The translations under genes and the position numbers were made by a program. The notes under the pieces were generated by a model, which saw only the letters and a program-made list of their open reading frames with translations, was not told the DNA's origin and ran no database searches. 64,000 nucleotides of DNA from Prosopocoilus inquinatus (Eukaryota; Arthropoda; Insecta; Coleoptera; Lucanidae), in contig CM069870.1 in the NCBI GenBank assembly GCA_036172665.1, forward strand, positions 27,130,001-27,194,000, in the 5' to 3' direction. This document shows, in pieces, positions 30,438 to 42,156 of this stretch. Numbering within the stretch: position 1 is the first letter of the stretch; each line of letters opens with the position of its first letter.

Positions 30438-31783
30438 CCGTGCCTTCAATTGAATTCCTCATTAAAGTGGGCTATGATTTCATTTCATTTGTTTTTTCCC
30501 CTAAGATTTGCAGCACTGATAGCTGTTCAATTATTTAATTAAACAAATGTCAAATTTACACTTTGTATTTTCAATTAATTCAAAATGTTAGAATTACAGC
30601 AGAAAATATTTATTGTTGAAAGTTATTTTCAAACCGGTAGAATAGAATATGGACAGTTAGTTTATTCAATTAATCAGTGTGTACAGAAGTTTCGACAGCA
30701 GTTTCCTAATTTTGCTATTACTTATGAACAGCTAGTTAAACATATCCATGCTTGTGTTCTTAAATTTCGTGAAACAGGATCACTTGGTCGCAAAACAGGG
30801 AGCGGAGCAGCTAAGAAAAGGACTGCAGCCTGCATTGAAGATGTTCGGGATCGAATGGAACACTCTTCCAAGAAATATATTGCGAAACTTTCACAAGAAG
30901 TTCAGCTATCAGTGGGAATATGTGACGCTATTCTTAAAAAAGACTTAAAGCTTTATCCATATAAGATTCAAGTAGTCCACGAACTCAGGCCAGTAGATTT
31001 TCACAGAAGAACAAAATATTGTCAGTGATTTCTTGATAACTTAAACAACGACGACATTCTTGACAAGTGTTTCTTTTCCGATGAGGCCTGGTTTCATCTC
31101 TCAGGGTATTTAAATAAACAGAATATGAGAATATGGTCAGCAGAAAATCCCTATGAATTTGTGGAAACTCCATTACATCCATTAAAAATTGGTGTTTGGT
31201 TAGCAGTGTCAAGAAGACGTATCATCGGACCAATATCACCAATAACGACTCAGTAATTGCTGAAAGATACCGAAATGGGTTATTAGAACCTTTCATTAAT
31301 CAACTACATGATGATGAACTTACAGAAGGGTGTTTTCAGAAGACAATGCTACTGCCCACACAGCTCATCAAACAATGACTTTCCTGCAGCAGTTTTTCGA
31401 TAATCGGATTGTTAATTTTCCTGCAAGGTCTCCGGATCTCACAAATATGGATTACTTCATTTATCCGTACATGAAAAACACAGTTTTTAGAACTACGCGT
31501 CACACAATCGAAGAACTTCGTGCGGGCATTACAGATGTGTGTGCTAACATAACCCCCGAACACTTAGCAAACGGGTTTGAAAACATGAAACGCAGAGTAC
31601 GCTTATGTATTCAAGCTGAAGGAGAGCACTTTGAGCATCTACTTTAAACTTTAATGTTGTGTTTTTATTTGATGTTATGTTCAGTACTGACAGTTAATGA
31701 CAACTGTTTTCTCTAGAATTGTGTCGCCAACTTCATAAAGAAATCACAGCTTACTTTAATGAGGAATTCAATTGAAGGCACGG
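30438..31783 (+). mobile_element. DUF4817-type mariner-like transposon, copy A
   Basis: The terminal repeats CCGTGCCTTCAATTGAATTC and the inverse are flanked by TA at 30436-30437 and 31784-31785. The length is 1346 bp. It lies in an intron of the claudin-like gene, antisense to it. A sister copy is at 38792-40136 in the opposite orientation; the two look very similar along their whole length. Confidence 0.92.
30585..31647 (+). pseudogene. DUF4817-type transposase, copy A, broken
   Basis: The frame begins MLELQQKIFIVESYFQTGRI, the N-terminal helix-turn-helix, then KIQVVHELRPVDFHRR. A TGA at 31026-31028 replaces the Trp seen in copy B. The frame continues with FFSDEAWFHLSG (first aspartate). 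A frameshift near 31225 and another near 31345 precede EDNATAHTAHQT (second aspartate) and PARSPDLTNMDYFIYPYMKN (third). It ends GEHFEHLL. One stop and at least two frameshifts: not functional. The protein would cut and paste its own element at TA sites. Confidence 0.88.
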
Positions 31784-31785
31784 TA

Positions 31786-32496
31786 TTATAACAATAGGTG
31801 TGAGAGAGCATATAGTATTTAAAGTCTGCATTTAGCTGATACATAAAATTTTATTCCACAGTGGCCTGAAACCTGAAAATTACTGAATCTTATGCTATAT
31901 GGAGGAACCAATAAAAATGTATGCCACTCTTAATAGAGGGTCTTTAATTTGCACTATTGCAAAACTGTCGCATATTTTATCAATGTTGGGATGGTTTTTA
32001 AATATTTAACAGATTTGATTGGCTTATACCAATACTGCAAGGGAAATAGGAATAAAATGCCAGATATTTGGGTTGGATTGGGTTGCAAAAAAATCAAAAA
32101 AACCTTAATAATTTGCAAGTTTTCGTTCCGTTAATTCAAGTAATAATTTTAAGGATTCAATTTCCTGTAGAAATTAAAATTTAATGTTTTACTTGGATAA
32201 GAGCAAGCGGTAGATGACTTTTCAGCACAGCGCGTCATTTAAAATCCGACTGATTTATAGGGCTTTTCATAAATTCACCATCATGCACAAGTGCGAGTGC
32301 ACTTTTCATTTTGTAGGGCGTAAAATTAAAGCGATCTGAAGTAATAAAGCTAACCGACGGATTTTCAAAAAAAAAAATCTCGTTAAAACTGATTTATGTA
32401 GAAAACACGTTAAATGTGAATGCCGAGTAAATACGCAAATCGGAATTTCAGCTGCAGTACGTCAGCGTCAGCCTTACATAAATGGAATATATTAAC
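31786..32496. other. Intron of the claudin-like gene, left of the helix-1 exon
   Basis: No further gene recognised. The donor of the 32683-32497 exon is at 32496. Confidence 0.45.
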
Positions 32497-32683
32497 CTGC
32501 ATCTCTGGATTGGTAGCATCCCGGCGGATCCTGCATGTTAAACGGGAGTGGCTGGGGTGCATCTTCCTCTATGCAGTGCATGAATAGACCTTGTCTCCAT
32601 CCTGCGGCCATTAGCCAGTCTGTAGATGCCAGGCCCATTATCATCAAGATAATTACGATAATGCCACATATAAACGCAATAAC
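32497..32683 (-). CDS. Claudin/PMP22-like tetraspan protein, exon with helix 1 and first extracellular loop
   Basis: The acceptor CTTTTTTTGCAG ends at 32684 and the donor GCAG/GTTAAT begins at 32496. It encodes VIAFICGIIVIILMIMGLAS (helix 1), then TDWLMAAGWRQGLFMHC and a later GCYQS, matching the W-GLW-C-C signature of the claudin/PMP22/EMP superfamily with Phe in place of the last Trp. With exons 30204-30055, 29997-29935 and 21803-21643 it gives 186 residues in one unbroken frame, with four membrane helices. This fits the TMEM47-like/insect claudin-like branch, plasma-membrane or junction proteins; I do not assign a symbol. The true N-terminus is upstream. The following 2.3 kb intron contains a DUF4817-type transposon. 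Confidence 0.88.
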
Positions 32684-32689
32684 CTGCAA

Positions 32690-34416
32690 AAAAAGACGAA
32701 ACCAAAATTAAACTCAGAATAATTACATCATCTTTAATTTTATCCGCAAAATTATCAATTTTTTAAGCGGTAGTTACATCATCCTGATAACATTCATAAT
32801 AATTTCCAAATTCCTTAATGTATCTTTAATGTATAATCAATATGAATAATTACAAAATGAGATTATAGACAATAGGGTTTGTTCGTAATTCGGAATTTCT
32901 GATCAGTTTGAAACCATCATAATCAGTTGCCCAACGAACTAGTGATCGGTTTTAACATCGTCATTAAGTGTACAACTTTGATGAATGCATGCTTTTGATA
33001 GTTTCGAACCAATCGGAAACTGCTGTACGTATAAACCTAATATGAAATGCAAGATTATTAAGTTGTAAACAAGGCAATTTAATAGGATTATACAGGATGT
33101 TATCGAATATGATGGCAATAATTATACCACGTATAGATGACGTCAAAATATTACGATTTAATCTAATTTCGTTTCGTTTCTGAGATATAACGTTTAGAGG
33201 AAACTTGAAAAGCATATTTTAGAGAAAAGAACTATGCAACCATCGTGTATTGTATATTGTCAAGTAAAATACACACAGTATTTTCGTAACAGCTAGTGTT
33301 TTCAATGCGTGTTCGAGGTTTACGAAATTTCGAATTCCTGCAGCAATATAATTTTTCGACCTAATTATCTCGGAAATGGTTGTTAATCTGGGGAAGATGG
33401 AACTTACGTTACATTTCTGGTACAATTTTACTCGAACTTTTCAATTTTTCTTTCAGTTGTTTAAAAAAAATTACAATAAAAGTTATTTACTAAGATTATA
33501 ACTTACTTTCTTGGATCTACGCCACTGCAGATTAATTCCTGTAATTCACTTGTCCTGCATATTAAATTTCAAAATCAAACCGTTCTAAAGATATTTAAGG
33601 AAATATGCTTTTTCAAGTTACATTACATTTAATAATATGTGAACCTATGACCTGGAAATTGGTTGACACTTGGCGGTTAATAGTGTATTGTTCAACGAGT
33701 GAAGAAAGTAACATTTTTTGAAGTAGAGAACACTTTACCAGACGAGGCGAAGTCGAGTTTGGTAATGTTCGCGGGCTTAAGAAAATGATTTAGACGAGTC
33801 AAACACTATACTTTTCTACGACCTGATTTACTATTTCTGTGGAGTATTGGGAAGATCTAAATCACTTTCTGAATCAGAAATCATGATAAAGCTGCGACGA
33901 ACAGTACAAACTGACAATTAATAATGACACCATACAGCGACAGCAGGCAACTAGACGGAGGTGAAAATTAGTAGGAAATTTCGATCTCTAGTGACGAAAG
34001 TTAACATTATAAGATTTTTCCTCATTAGTGGCGGAAATCAAGTTTTGCTGGAAATAATCGGTGACAAAAAAATGTGTCGTAAAAAGGGCCGTAGAAAAAA
34101 GATAATTTCATCTTCCTCGTTGAAGTATTTAAAAACATTATTCAGGCGTACTGAACTGAAATATATGAATTTAATTTGTTCAATAATCTAAGACATTCTA
34201 TCTATGTTTTGAAAGCACATTTTTCTTTCCTGAATCCAAACACTAAACTAAATTCCTGAAAATCTGTACTTAAAAGTAGTTCGCTATCAGTTGACAGATT
34301 GATATAAATCGTCTTTTGAACATATTAGTTTTGCGATAAAGAATATTAGTATTTTCAAAGTCAAAATTATGTGTTAATGAATATTCTACACTAAAATAGA
34401 ATGATACTCGTTACTA
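32690..34416. other. AT-rich stretch upstream of the helix-1 exon
   Basis: No open frame with recognisable content. GATTATACAGGATGTTATCG at about 33087 looks like an unpaired foldback terminus. If the candidate first exon at 44759 is right, this is intron. Confidence 0.4.
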
Positions 34417-34555
34417 GAGATGGGCATTATTTAGTTGACTAATGACTAAATTAGTCATTAGCCGTGACTTACATGACTAATCACCAATTCAATCATTAGT
34501 TGTGACTAGTGACTTTTGACTATTTGATTAATCAGTAGTCCTGACTGATGACTAG
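34417..34555. repeat. TGACTAA-rich tract, left flank of a nested element
   Basis: After TAGAGATGGGCA, a typical hAT-like terminus, comes a run of TGACTAAT, TTAGTCAT, TGACTAG and TGACTT motifs on both strands. It resumes after the nested element at about 35188-35215 (TGATGACTAATTTGTCACTA). No matching right terminus was found. Confidence 0.5.
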
Positions 34556-34557
34556 AC

Positions 34558-35186
34558 TGCGGAAGTTTAGGCACTAAAAAAAGTCTATTTTAGGCGCCTA
34601 AAAAAGGTTCGTATATGTGCAGAATAGACACAAATAAAGTACAAATAGGAAATAAAATATTTATTTTTTTTCTCAAAATATTTATTAATTATTTAAAAAA
34701 TTAGTTTTCCAAACTTTTCCAAACTGTTTTTTAGATAAATTTCCTGCAAGTGGGAAAATTTACAAATCGCGGGTGAAAGAAAGACTTGTAATTTTTTTTA
34801 TTAAATCGTTCGGCTTATATCAATGAAAACTTCTATAGATGTCCGATCGTAGTTACATCATTTTGAATAAAAAATTCTTGCCTTCAATGGGTATCCACAG
34901 AGTATGTACAAGATCCTAAAAAATTGCCGCAATCATCAATTTTTTATGAATAATAACGGTTGGATTAATCATTTTAATTTTAATTTACGCAAGTTTAAAA
35001 TTTGTTCTGAGAATTTTTTTTAAAAAGGCACGTTATAGGCACTTTTATTTGAAATAGGCATTTATGCATAAATAGGCATTATAAAACTTTACCATTTGAA
35101 CAGTAATTACATGAAACTTATTTATAAACAGGTCCTATCAAAGTAGTGACTAACAAGTAGAAAAGACAAATGTCTAAACTTCCGCA
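34558..35186. mobile_element. MITE, 629 bp, inserted in the TGACTAA tract
   Basis: The ends TGCGGAAGTTTAGGCA and the inverse of TGTCTAAACTTCCGCA pair over 16 bp with one mismatch. The interior is AT-rich with no open frame. GCTGATGACTAA-like strings on both sides belong to the host repeat. Confidence 0.7.
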
Positions 35187-35703
35187 CTCTGCTGATGACT
35201 AATTTGTCACTAGTTTTGAGTTTTATGATTGATTTTCCAATTAATTTTGATAAAATTTGTTATAAAGTGAGAGAGGCAAGCTACAATGCATGTGAAAGCA
35301 TAGTAAATGTTTTTTTTTGGTTGACTTCATACTTCTTTTTCAGTTTTTAATAAATTTTTCACATGAAAATTAACATCGTATCATAGGGGCCTTAGGTCAC
35401 GAATTACCAATGCCTGTTACTTAGCTTCATTTGCACCAGTCTAGATAATCTTTAATCGGGGATTATTTCCCAAGGAATCAATTATTATAATATGTATTGT
35501 TTTATGGAGTTAACTGGCTTAAATATTAACTGAAAGTGTTGCAAATGGCCCTCAACAATAGGTATTCACTGACGTCGCTGTAGGGATGTTTTAAAGCAAT
35601 TCGATGCCAAAGGGGCCATAGGCGTCTGCCCGGTAGTGCTCTAAAGGAAAGGAATAATTTTTTTTAATAAGAAAATATATGTTTCCATAATTGTTTTTCT
35701 TAT

Positions 35704-36250
35704 ACCCGATTTCTTCACCTCCTGATAAATTTATCTGCCAGGTATTATATTTGGAAACCATATCGATAATAGTTTCTGAGGATACTACCTGGCAGATAAA
35801 TTTATCCGTAGGTGAAGAAATCGGCCTTTAATCGAGCAAATATCTAATTTACGTAATTGTAACTGGTTAATTCCCGGTTTCTAGAAACTTTCATCTTTAG
35901 ATAAGTTATAAATTCTTATAGTTCTAACATGAGTAATCATAGCAATATTTACTTTATCTAACGATAAAAGTTTCTAGAAACCGGCCATAAATGAATTAAA
36001 TATAACGTCTATTTAGTCTGTGCAGTTCAAGGGTACTTCTCTAAACATTTTCGGGCGTTTCCTTAAATTTGTGTTACAGGATTACTGCTTGATGAACACA
36101 CATGAATGGTTTCCTGAGGTGTTCACAGGGTTCGGAACGGGTTACTTTAATTACCAAAATTTACTTTCTTTGCAAGAAGTTTCCGTGACCAGTTTAGTGA
36201 AAAAATCTAGTGATAGCAAATAAATTTATCAGGAGATGAAGAAATCGTGC
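35704..36250. repeat. Cluster of hairpin MITEs with CCGRTTTC ends
   Basis: Three pieces. First, 35704-35829: CCCGATTTCTTCACCTCCTG faces GTAGGTGAAGAAATCGGCCT, with the stem CAGATAAATTTAT. Second, 35871-35990: CCCGGTTTCTAGAAACTTT faces AAAGTTTCTAGAAACCGGCC. Third, 36219-36250: TTTATCAGGAGATGAAGAAA repeats the inverse of the first left end, suggesting that a larger element once spanned 35704-36250 and was invaded. Confidence 0.72.
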
Positions 36251-36960
36251 ATAAGGAACGTCATTAGACGAAGTTAACAACAGATTTGAAACAACCGATT
36301 ATATTGTCTCATCCAACCAACTACAAGCAAAAACAGGCATTGATAGCGCTATTAAATGAATCAGTGATTAAATAATTTTTGTGAAACTGGCGGTCAGTTT
36401 CTTTTTCTGTGTGCTACCTGTAGTTGACGGATCGGACACTTATTTTGAATCACCCAGTATTTAGATTTAACAACAGATATAACCTTACCATAGCCTGTAA
36501 GTAGCGAATTACTGGAAAGCAAATAAAATTTTAAAAAATCTTTAAAGAGTCCATTATTAACAAAACGACTTTGTACCAAGATAAATTAATCCAAATCGGT
36601 ATATTTTGGCCACTGTTGAAGTATGACTCATTCTTTGTTGGATATTCAGTGTAAGCCGAAATACAATTTGAAAATTTAATTTCATAACTTAACTGAGGTT
36701 GTTCTTATTTTGGTGTTTTGGTTTTTAAATTTGTGGAAACCGAATTTAGTTCAGTTAAATTAGTTGCTTCTTACAAAGTGCAGTGCAAATTACACACTGA
36801 GAGTGTAAAGTTTGAAATAATATAATGCAAATTTAATTGATTTTTTAGACAATTCCAAAAACATGTAAATTTTTGATTAAATTGTGCATTCTGACACTTT
36901 TAGGTTTTCTCCTTCGGAGATTTGTTCAAAGTCAATCATACAAAGAGAAATACAATAATT
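36251..36960. other. AT-rich stretch
   Basis: No gene or paired repeat recognised. Confidence 0.4.
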
Positions 36961-36974
36961 TGGAATAATTGAAA

Positions 36975-37083
36975 GATCGAATTAGAACTATTCAACCCGA
37001 AACTATTAGAAAAATTCTGCAAGACTTTGAAGTTAGATTAGTACATTGCCAAGAAGTGGTCTGGTATTTTGAAGATTTACTTT
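36975..37083 (+). pseudogene. C-terminal fragment of a DUF4817-type transposase
   Basis: The frame reads KDRIRTIQPETIRKILQDFE then VRLVHCQEVVWYFEDLL and a stop. This matches the family's C-terminal tail (repeated hydrophobics, RxxxC, final H/YFExLL), as in copies A and B (MKRRVRLCIQAEGEHFEHLL). No other part of the element is nearby. Confidence 0.5.
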
Positions 37084-38789
37084 GATATAACCTTATACTT
37101 TAACATGTTTTATATCCTAATTTATTTTTAATTAAAATGCATTTAGGTACGTTAAAACTATTTTTCAGTTTTTGTCATTAATTTTCTAAAAAAAAAAAAT
37201 ATGAAAGGAGTCAAAATTTTTATAGCATCGTTCTGATAATCACGGGGGTTATTGAAATATGAACTCAAACTTGCGGGTTGTCATTTAAAAAAAATGTCAG
37301 TCACTCTTACACGCAACATTCTGTACATTCAGGTGTAATGCCAAACAACGCGCAATTTAAATCAAAAATTGACATGTCTTTGAAATTTCCTTAAAAATCA
37401 ATAATTTACGTTTAACGTTGAAATAACAATCCTTGCAAGTCATTAACAAATTTATTTAATGAAAATGATGACTGTGAATACATTTGCCACATCTATTCGC
37501 TGAATTTACGAAACACAATGGATATCATTATAATCGTAAAACCGAGCTGGAAAGCTCTGAATAAATTTGATGTATTTTAATACGTTCAATCTACATTTAC
37601 GCGTGAATTTACTTCCATTAATCTATTTTTGTTTGAATAAATTTGTTTGTGCACGAAAGCATAAATATTCAAAATAGTAGAAACACATTTTATACATTTT
37701 AATTTGTGAAATATATTCAAATTTCTGTAAAAGAAAAACACCAACTCGTATTTAATTATATATTTTTCTCTTTGTATCCATTTCAACATTGAAATAATTC
37801 ATTTGCTGGTGACTTGGTTAAAATCTTAAATTAAAATGTTTACGAGGAAAAGCAAAAAAATAAATAAAATTTGAATTAATGCTATTTCACTTCAACTCTG
37901 CTTGCATCACATTTGTAATCCAATTTTCGTCGGTGTAGTAACACTGTAATCCAAAACCGCGATGGCTTTTACAACTAAGCTATTCGTTCTAGCGTCATCG
38001 TAAAACTGATACGTTACATTATCCTGAGCCTAAAGCTCATACGAACTCTACGAGTTTCAGATAAGGATTTATGCGAAGCATAAGCGGAAACAACGACTGA
38101 CAGCCACATAACGCAACAATTCAAATCTCGACGAAAGCTTCGCCGATAATTGTGTTAGATTGGCTGGCAACCCAAAAAAAGTCACATAAGAATGTTTGTA
38201 TCAGATAAAGCCAATCGATGGAAAAAAAGGCTTAAATCTTTAATCAGTTTCGTTATGGTCAAGTCATTTTTTACTCTTTACGTAACTCAACCGGGCAATT
38301 CTAATTTAAATAATGATTTAACTCAATTACGTTATTACCTACATCTTGCTAACTATACACTGTGATTCAGTATTACCTTTTTTTTGAGGGTGAATATCAA
38401 AATCATCAAAAAATAATTCATATACTTTTACATACAAAAATTAAAAATAAGAAACTAATAACAATGCAAGGTAATAGTAGCGCATAACAGACGTCTGTTA
38501 ACTTTTAAACTTCAGTTATTTAAAAACGGTTCGGTTTATCGAAATACAAGACAACCTTTTTTTGTGCCAAAAGATTGAAAGAATATTTTCTGTACAAATT
38601 TCTGATGAAATATGAAAAATATTATTAAAAACTTTTTCAGGTTGTTATAATATTAACATATGAAGAGCATTCACGCAAAATTTGTTAAGTCCAAATTGAC
38701 GAACTTCGAATTAGATTTGGAATGAAGGGTTTATTATTGAGTTGCATTGTCTGGTAAGGTCTGATTAACTAATATCAGTTTTCCTATTA
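37084..38789. other. AT-rich stretch
   Basis: No recognisable coding sequence. Short open frames here have no domain features. Confidence 0.4.
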
Positions 38790-38791
38790 TA

Positions 38792-40136
38792 CCGTGCCTT
38801 CAATTGAATTCCCCATTAAAGTAAGCTGTGATTTTTTTTATGAAGTTGGCGACACAATTCTAGAGAAAACAGTTGTCATTAACTGTCTGCACTGATCATA
38901 ACATCAAATAAAAACACAACATTAAAGTTTAAAGTAGATGCTCAAAGTGCTCTCCTTCAGCTTGAATACATAAGCGTACTCTGCGTTTCATGTTTTCAAA
39001 CCCGTTTGCTAAGTGTTCGGGGGTTATGTTAGCACACACATCTGTAATGGCCGCACGAAGTTCTTCGATTGTGTGACGCGTAGTTCTAAAAACTGTGTTT
39101 TTTATGTGCGGATAAATGAAGTAATCCATAATTGTGAGATCCGGAGACCTTGCAGGAAAATTCACAATCCGATTATTGAAAAACTGCTGCAGGAAAGTCA
39201 TTGTTTGATGAGCTGTGTGGGCAGTAGCATTGTCTTGCTGAAAAAACCCTTCTGTAAGTCCATCATCATGTAGTTGATTAATGAAAGGTTCTAATAACTT
39301 GTGCATTTCGGTATCTTTCAGCAGTTACTGAGTCGTTAAAAAATATTAGTCCGATCATACGCCTTCTTGACAGTGCTAACCAAACACCAATTTTTAATGG
39401 ATGTAATGGAGTTTCCACAAATTCATAGGGATTTTCTGCCGACCAGAATATTCTCATATTCTGTTTATTTAAAAACCCTGAGAGATGAAACCAGGCCTCA
39501 TCGGAAAAGAAACACTTGTCAAGAATGTCGTCGTTGTTTAAGTTATCAAGAAACCACTGACAATATTCTGTTCTTCTGTGAAAATCTACTGGCCTGAGTT
39601 CGTGGACTGCTTGAATCTTATATCGATAAAGCTTTAAGTCTTTTTTAAGAATAGTGTGACATGTTCCCACTGATAGCTGAAATTCTTGTGAAAGTTTCGC
39701 AATAGATTTCTTGGGAGAGTGTCCCATTCGGTCCCGAACATCTTCAATGCAGGCTGCAGCCTTTTCTTAGCTGCTCCGCTCCCTGTTTTGCGACCAAGTG
39801 ATCCTGTTTTACGAAATTTAAGAACACAAGAATGGATATGTTTAACTAGCTGTTCATAAGTAATAACAAAGTTAGGAAACTGCCGTCGAAACTTCTGTAT
39901 ACACTGATTAATTGAATAAACTAACTGTCCATTTTCTATTCTACCGGTTTGAAAATAACTTTGAACAATAAATATTTTCTGCTGTAATTGTAACATTTTG
40001 AATTAATTGAAAATACAGTGTTAATTTGACATTTGCTTAATTAAATAATTGAACAGCTATCAGTGCTGCAAATCTTAGGAGAAAAAAACAGTGAAATCAT
40101 GGCCCACTTTAATGAGTAATTCAATTGAAGGCACGG
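38792..40136 (-). mobile_element. DUF4817-type mariner-like transposon, copy B
   Basis: The ends CCGTGCCTTCAATTGAATTC and the inverse are flanked by TA (38790-38791, 40137-40138). The length is 1345 bp, almost the same as copy A. The transposase is on the minus strand, so the pair at 30.4 and 38.8 kb is inverted. Copy B is less damaged. Confidence 0.93.
38929..39996 (-). pseudogene. DUF4817-type transposase, copy B, two frameshifts
   Basis: Starts MLQLQQKIFIVQSYFQTGRI (39996). A frameshift between about 39634 and 39727 separates the helix-turn-helix part from AKLSQEFQLSVGTCHTILKK and EYCQWFLDNLNNDDILDKCF. FFSDEAWFHLSG holds the first aspartate. A second frameshift near 39290-39306 is followed by LLEPFINQLHDDGLTEGFFQ, QQDNATAHTAHQT (second aspartate) and PARSPDLTIMDYFIYPHIKN (third). 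It ends GEHFEHLL at 38929. All three catalytic acids are present, so only the frameshifts disable it, apart from one extra residue in RIFWSAENP. Confidence 0.88.
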
Positions 40137-40138
40137 TA

Positions 40139-41358
40139 TATTTCCATGCAGTATTCAATTCCTGCGGCTTTTGACGTGTAATTAAAGACATTCACATTTT
40201 TTGTGCATTTAAAAATATGTGCAATTCAGGTAACAAACTGGTTGCTACTTGTCGTTCTGATCCAGTTTTAGGTCAAAAATTGGACGCGTCCTAAACTGTC
40301 GTCAATATGTGCACTCGATTCGGAGATAACTAAGAAAGGTCAGTTTAATTGCAGTGGAGTTCTCGAGCTACTACCTTGCTGAGGAGCCTGAACTAAAACA
40401 GTTGCCCAGAGAATGCTCGGGAAATCTACTGAAATCGAAACTTACTTGTAACAAATTTATTGCATTTCTTAAATTTTCAAATTTAGATTATAAATTGTTG
40501 TTATTTGTAATTATGATACAATTTTAGGTCAAAGAGTGACCGCGCGATGACGCGATCTAAATTGTTTTTAAGATTTTATGGATTAGTTTACATATCCTAT
40601 TATTTGCACGTATTTAACAAAATTTGTATTTTTTATAACAAAGGAAATTCCCATGTTGAGAACGTTAGCTTGAACACTCCATATTTCCTAAGCCGTGTTT
40701 GCGATTACGATGAAACATATTTCCTGTGAGTAATCAAGGAATAAAACAAAAATATTCCCTTATTTCACGGAAATATGTTGTAAAACATCATTATAAATGA
40801 ATTACTACTTAAATAAAGTCGTATTTACATTTCTTTCAAACAATAAAAAAAAGTCAACATGTTTAAATAAAATGTACAAATGTATTATCTTATCTAATAA
40901 ATAAATAATTTACTTCCAATTACAACTTACAACATATTTGCTTGAAATAAACAAATTTTGTTTACCATTTTTTATGACACTACGGAACTATACTCTTTTA
41001 AAGAACAAACAACGAATGATCACATAAAATGGTTAATAGAGAGCGTTGTACAAAATTTATTAAACACACAAGATTTAAAAAAATCTATATGGAAAGATAT
41101 CGCCAAAAAGTAGCCATTTTGTCAAATGCAAATTACTATAAACGACAAAATATTAGGAGTAAATCAAGGTTCCAGTCCTTTAACTAATTTTGACATTTTC
41201 TCATTTCCAATAATCAAAAAATCAGGATACGTTTGTTTATTAAAAAAATTCAATACATATTAGAATGCCCTCTTTCATATTTTTGGTGACGTGTTAAACG
41301 ACTACCAAAAATTCGAATAATTTTTATCGATTAGTTATTATTTAAATTTAGTTCACTA
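40139..41358. other. AT-rich stretch with a divergent R1 fragment
   Basis: Around 40330-40440 the string TTGCAGTGGAGTTCTCGAGC, then GCTGAGGAGCCTGAAC, aligns loosely with R1 (TTGCAGTGGGAATGTCGAGC, GCTGACGAAGCCC). TTTAGGTCAAAAATTGGACG near 40270 and TTTAGGTCAAAGAGTGACCG near 40525 also echo the R1 edge AGGTCAAAAAGCGATCG. Nothing else recognised. Confidence 0.4.
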
Positions 41359-41500
41359 AAGCCCGGTTTCTATAAGTGATTAATGGGTCGATTAGTTTAA
41401 CTAACAGTTAGAATGCATGCTGTTCATTATAAGGTGTGTCACATTCGAACTATTAGCTAAACTAATCGACCCGTTAATCGTTTTCAGAAACGTAGTCCGT
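41359..41500. repeat. Hairpin MITE with CCCGGTTTC end
   Basis: GCCCGGTTTCTATAAGTGAT, then TAATGGGTCGATTAGTTTAA, is mirrored by CTAAACTAATCGACCCGTTA and ATCGTTTTCAGAAACG. Stem about 45 bp. Confidence 0.75.
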
Positions 41501-41830
41501 CCTTTAAGTCTAGCTGAAATTTTTTTAATAATGAATACGACAGGGAACGCACTACAGAAATTAAAAAGAAATATAACTAATTACATCGAGGTATGTTGAG
41601 GCCTGGTACGAACGCTTACGATACGAAGAACCGTCTATGTTTAAAAGCCAACAGGCCAAAGTTGTATATTTACAAAGTTTAAACCTAAAGTTGTACAGAC
41701 AGCATGCTTTTAAGCGGTCTTGTAAGACGTTTAGAAGAAATAATTTATTTGAAAAAGTCGAACTCACAAAAAATAAGCTTCGTGCCTACGTTTCTTCTTT
41801 TATATGGTGTGGTATGTAACTATCTTTCTG

Positions 41831-42155
41831 TTAGGCCCGGTTTTTCAATTGATTGGTGGATGATGGTTACTTACCACTGGGATAAATTTAACCTCTTTGG
41901 TAACGTGCTTGTTAAACAAAATCTCCATTTTCAATTATAAATCAAATACCAAAGTAGAGTCGTACAGTTGCTCCTATACATTTATGTATCCCCTCTACAT
42001 GTTTACCGCTACCAAGCAAATTTACTGGCTGTTAGTTTACCTCCTTGTTAAAAGGAATCTATGTCATTGTTAAGACTACCAATACTTTGATAAACTCATT
42101 TTCTGTGTTAACAATAGAATAACACTTTACCAATAGATTAAAAAATCGGGCCTTA
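41831..42155. repeat. MITE with TTAGGCCCGG ends, 325 bp
   Basis: TTAGGCCCGGTTTTTCAATT at the left and ATTAAAAAATCGGGCCTTAA at the right are inverted, with CTATTGGTAAAG/TGATTGGT-type inner similarity. The interior is not coding. Confidence 0.75.
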
Positions 42156-42156
42156 A

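Noticed and set aside
36020..36223. 67-codon open frame as a gene
   Set aside because: Lies between the parts of a split MITE and has no conserved features.
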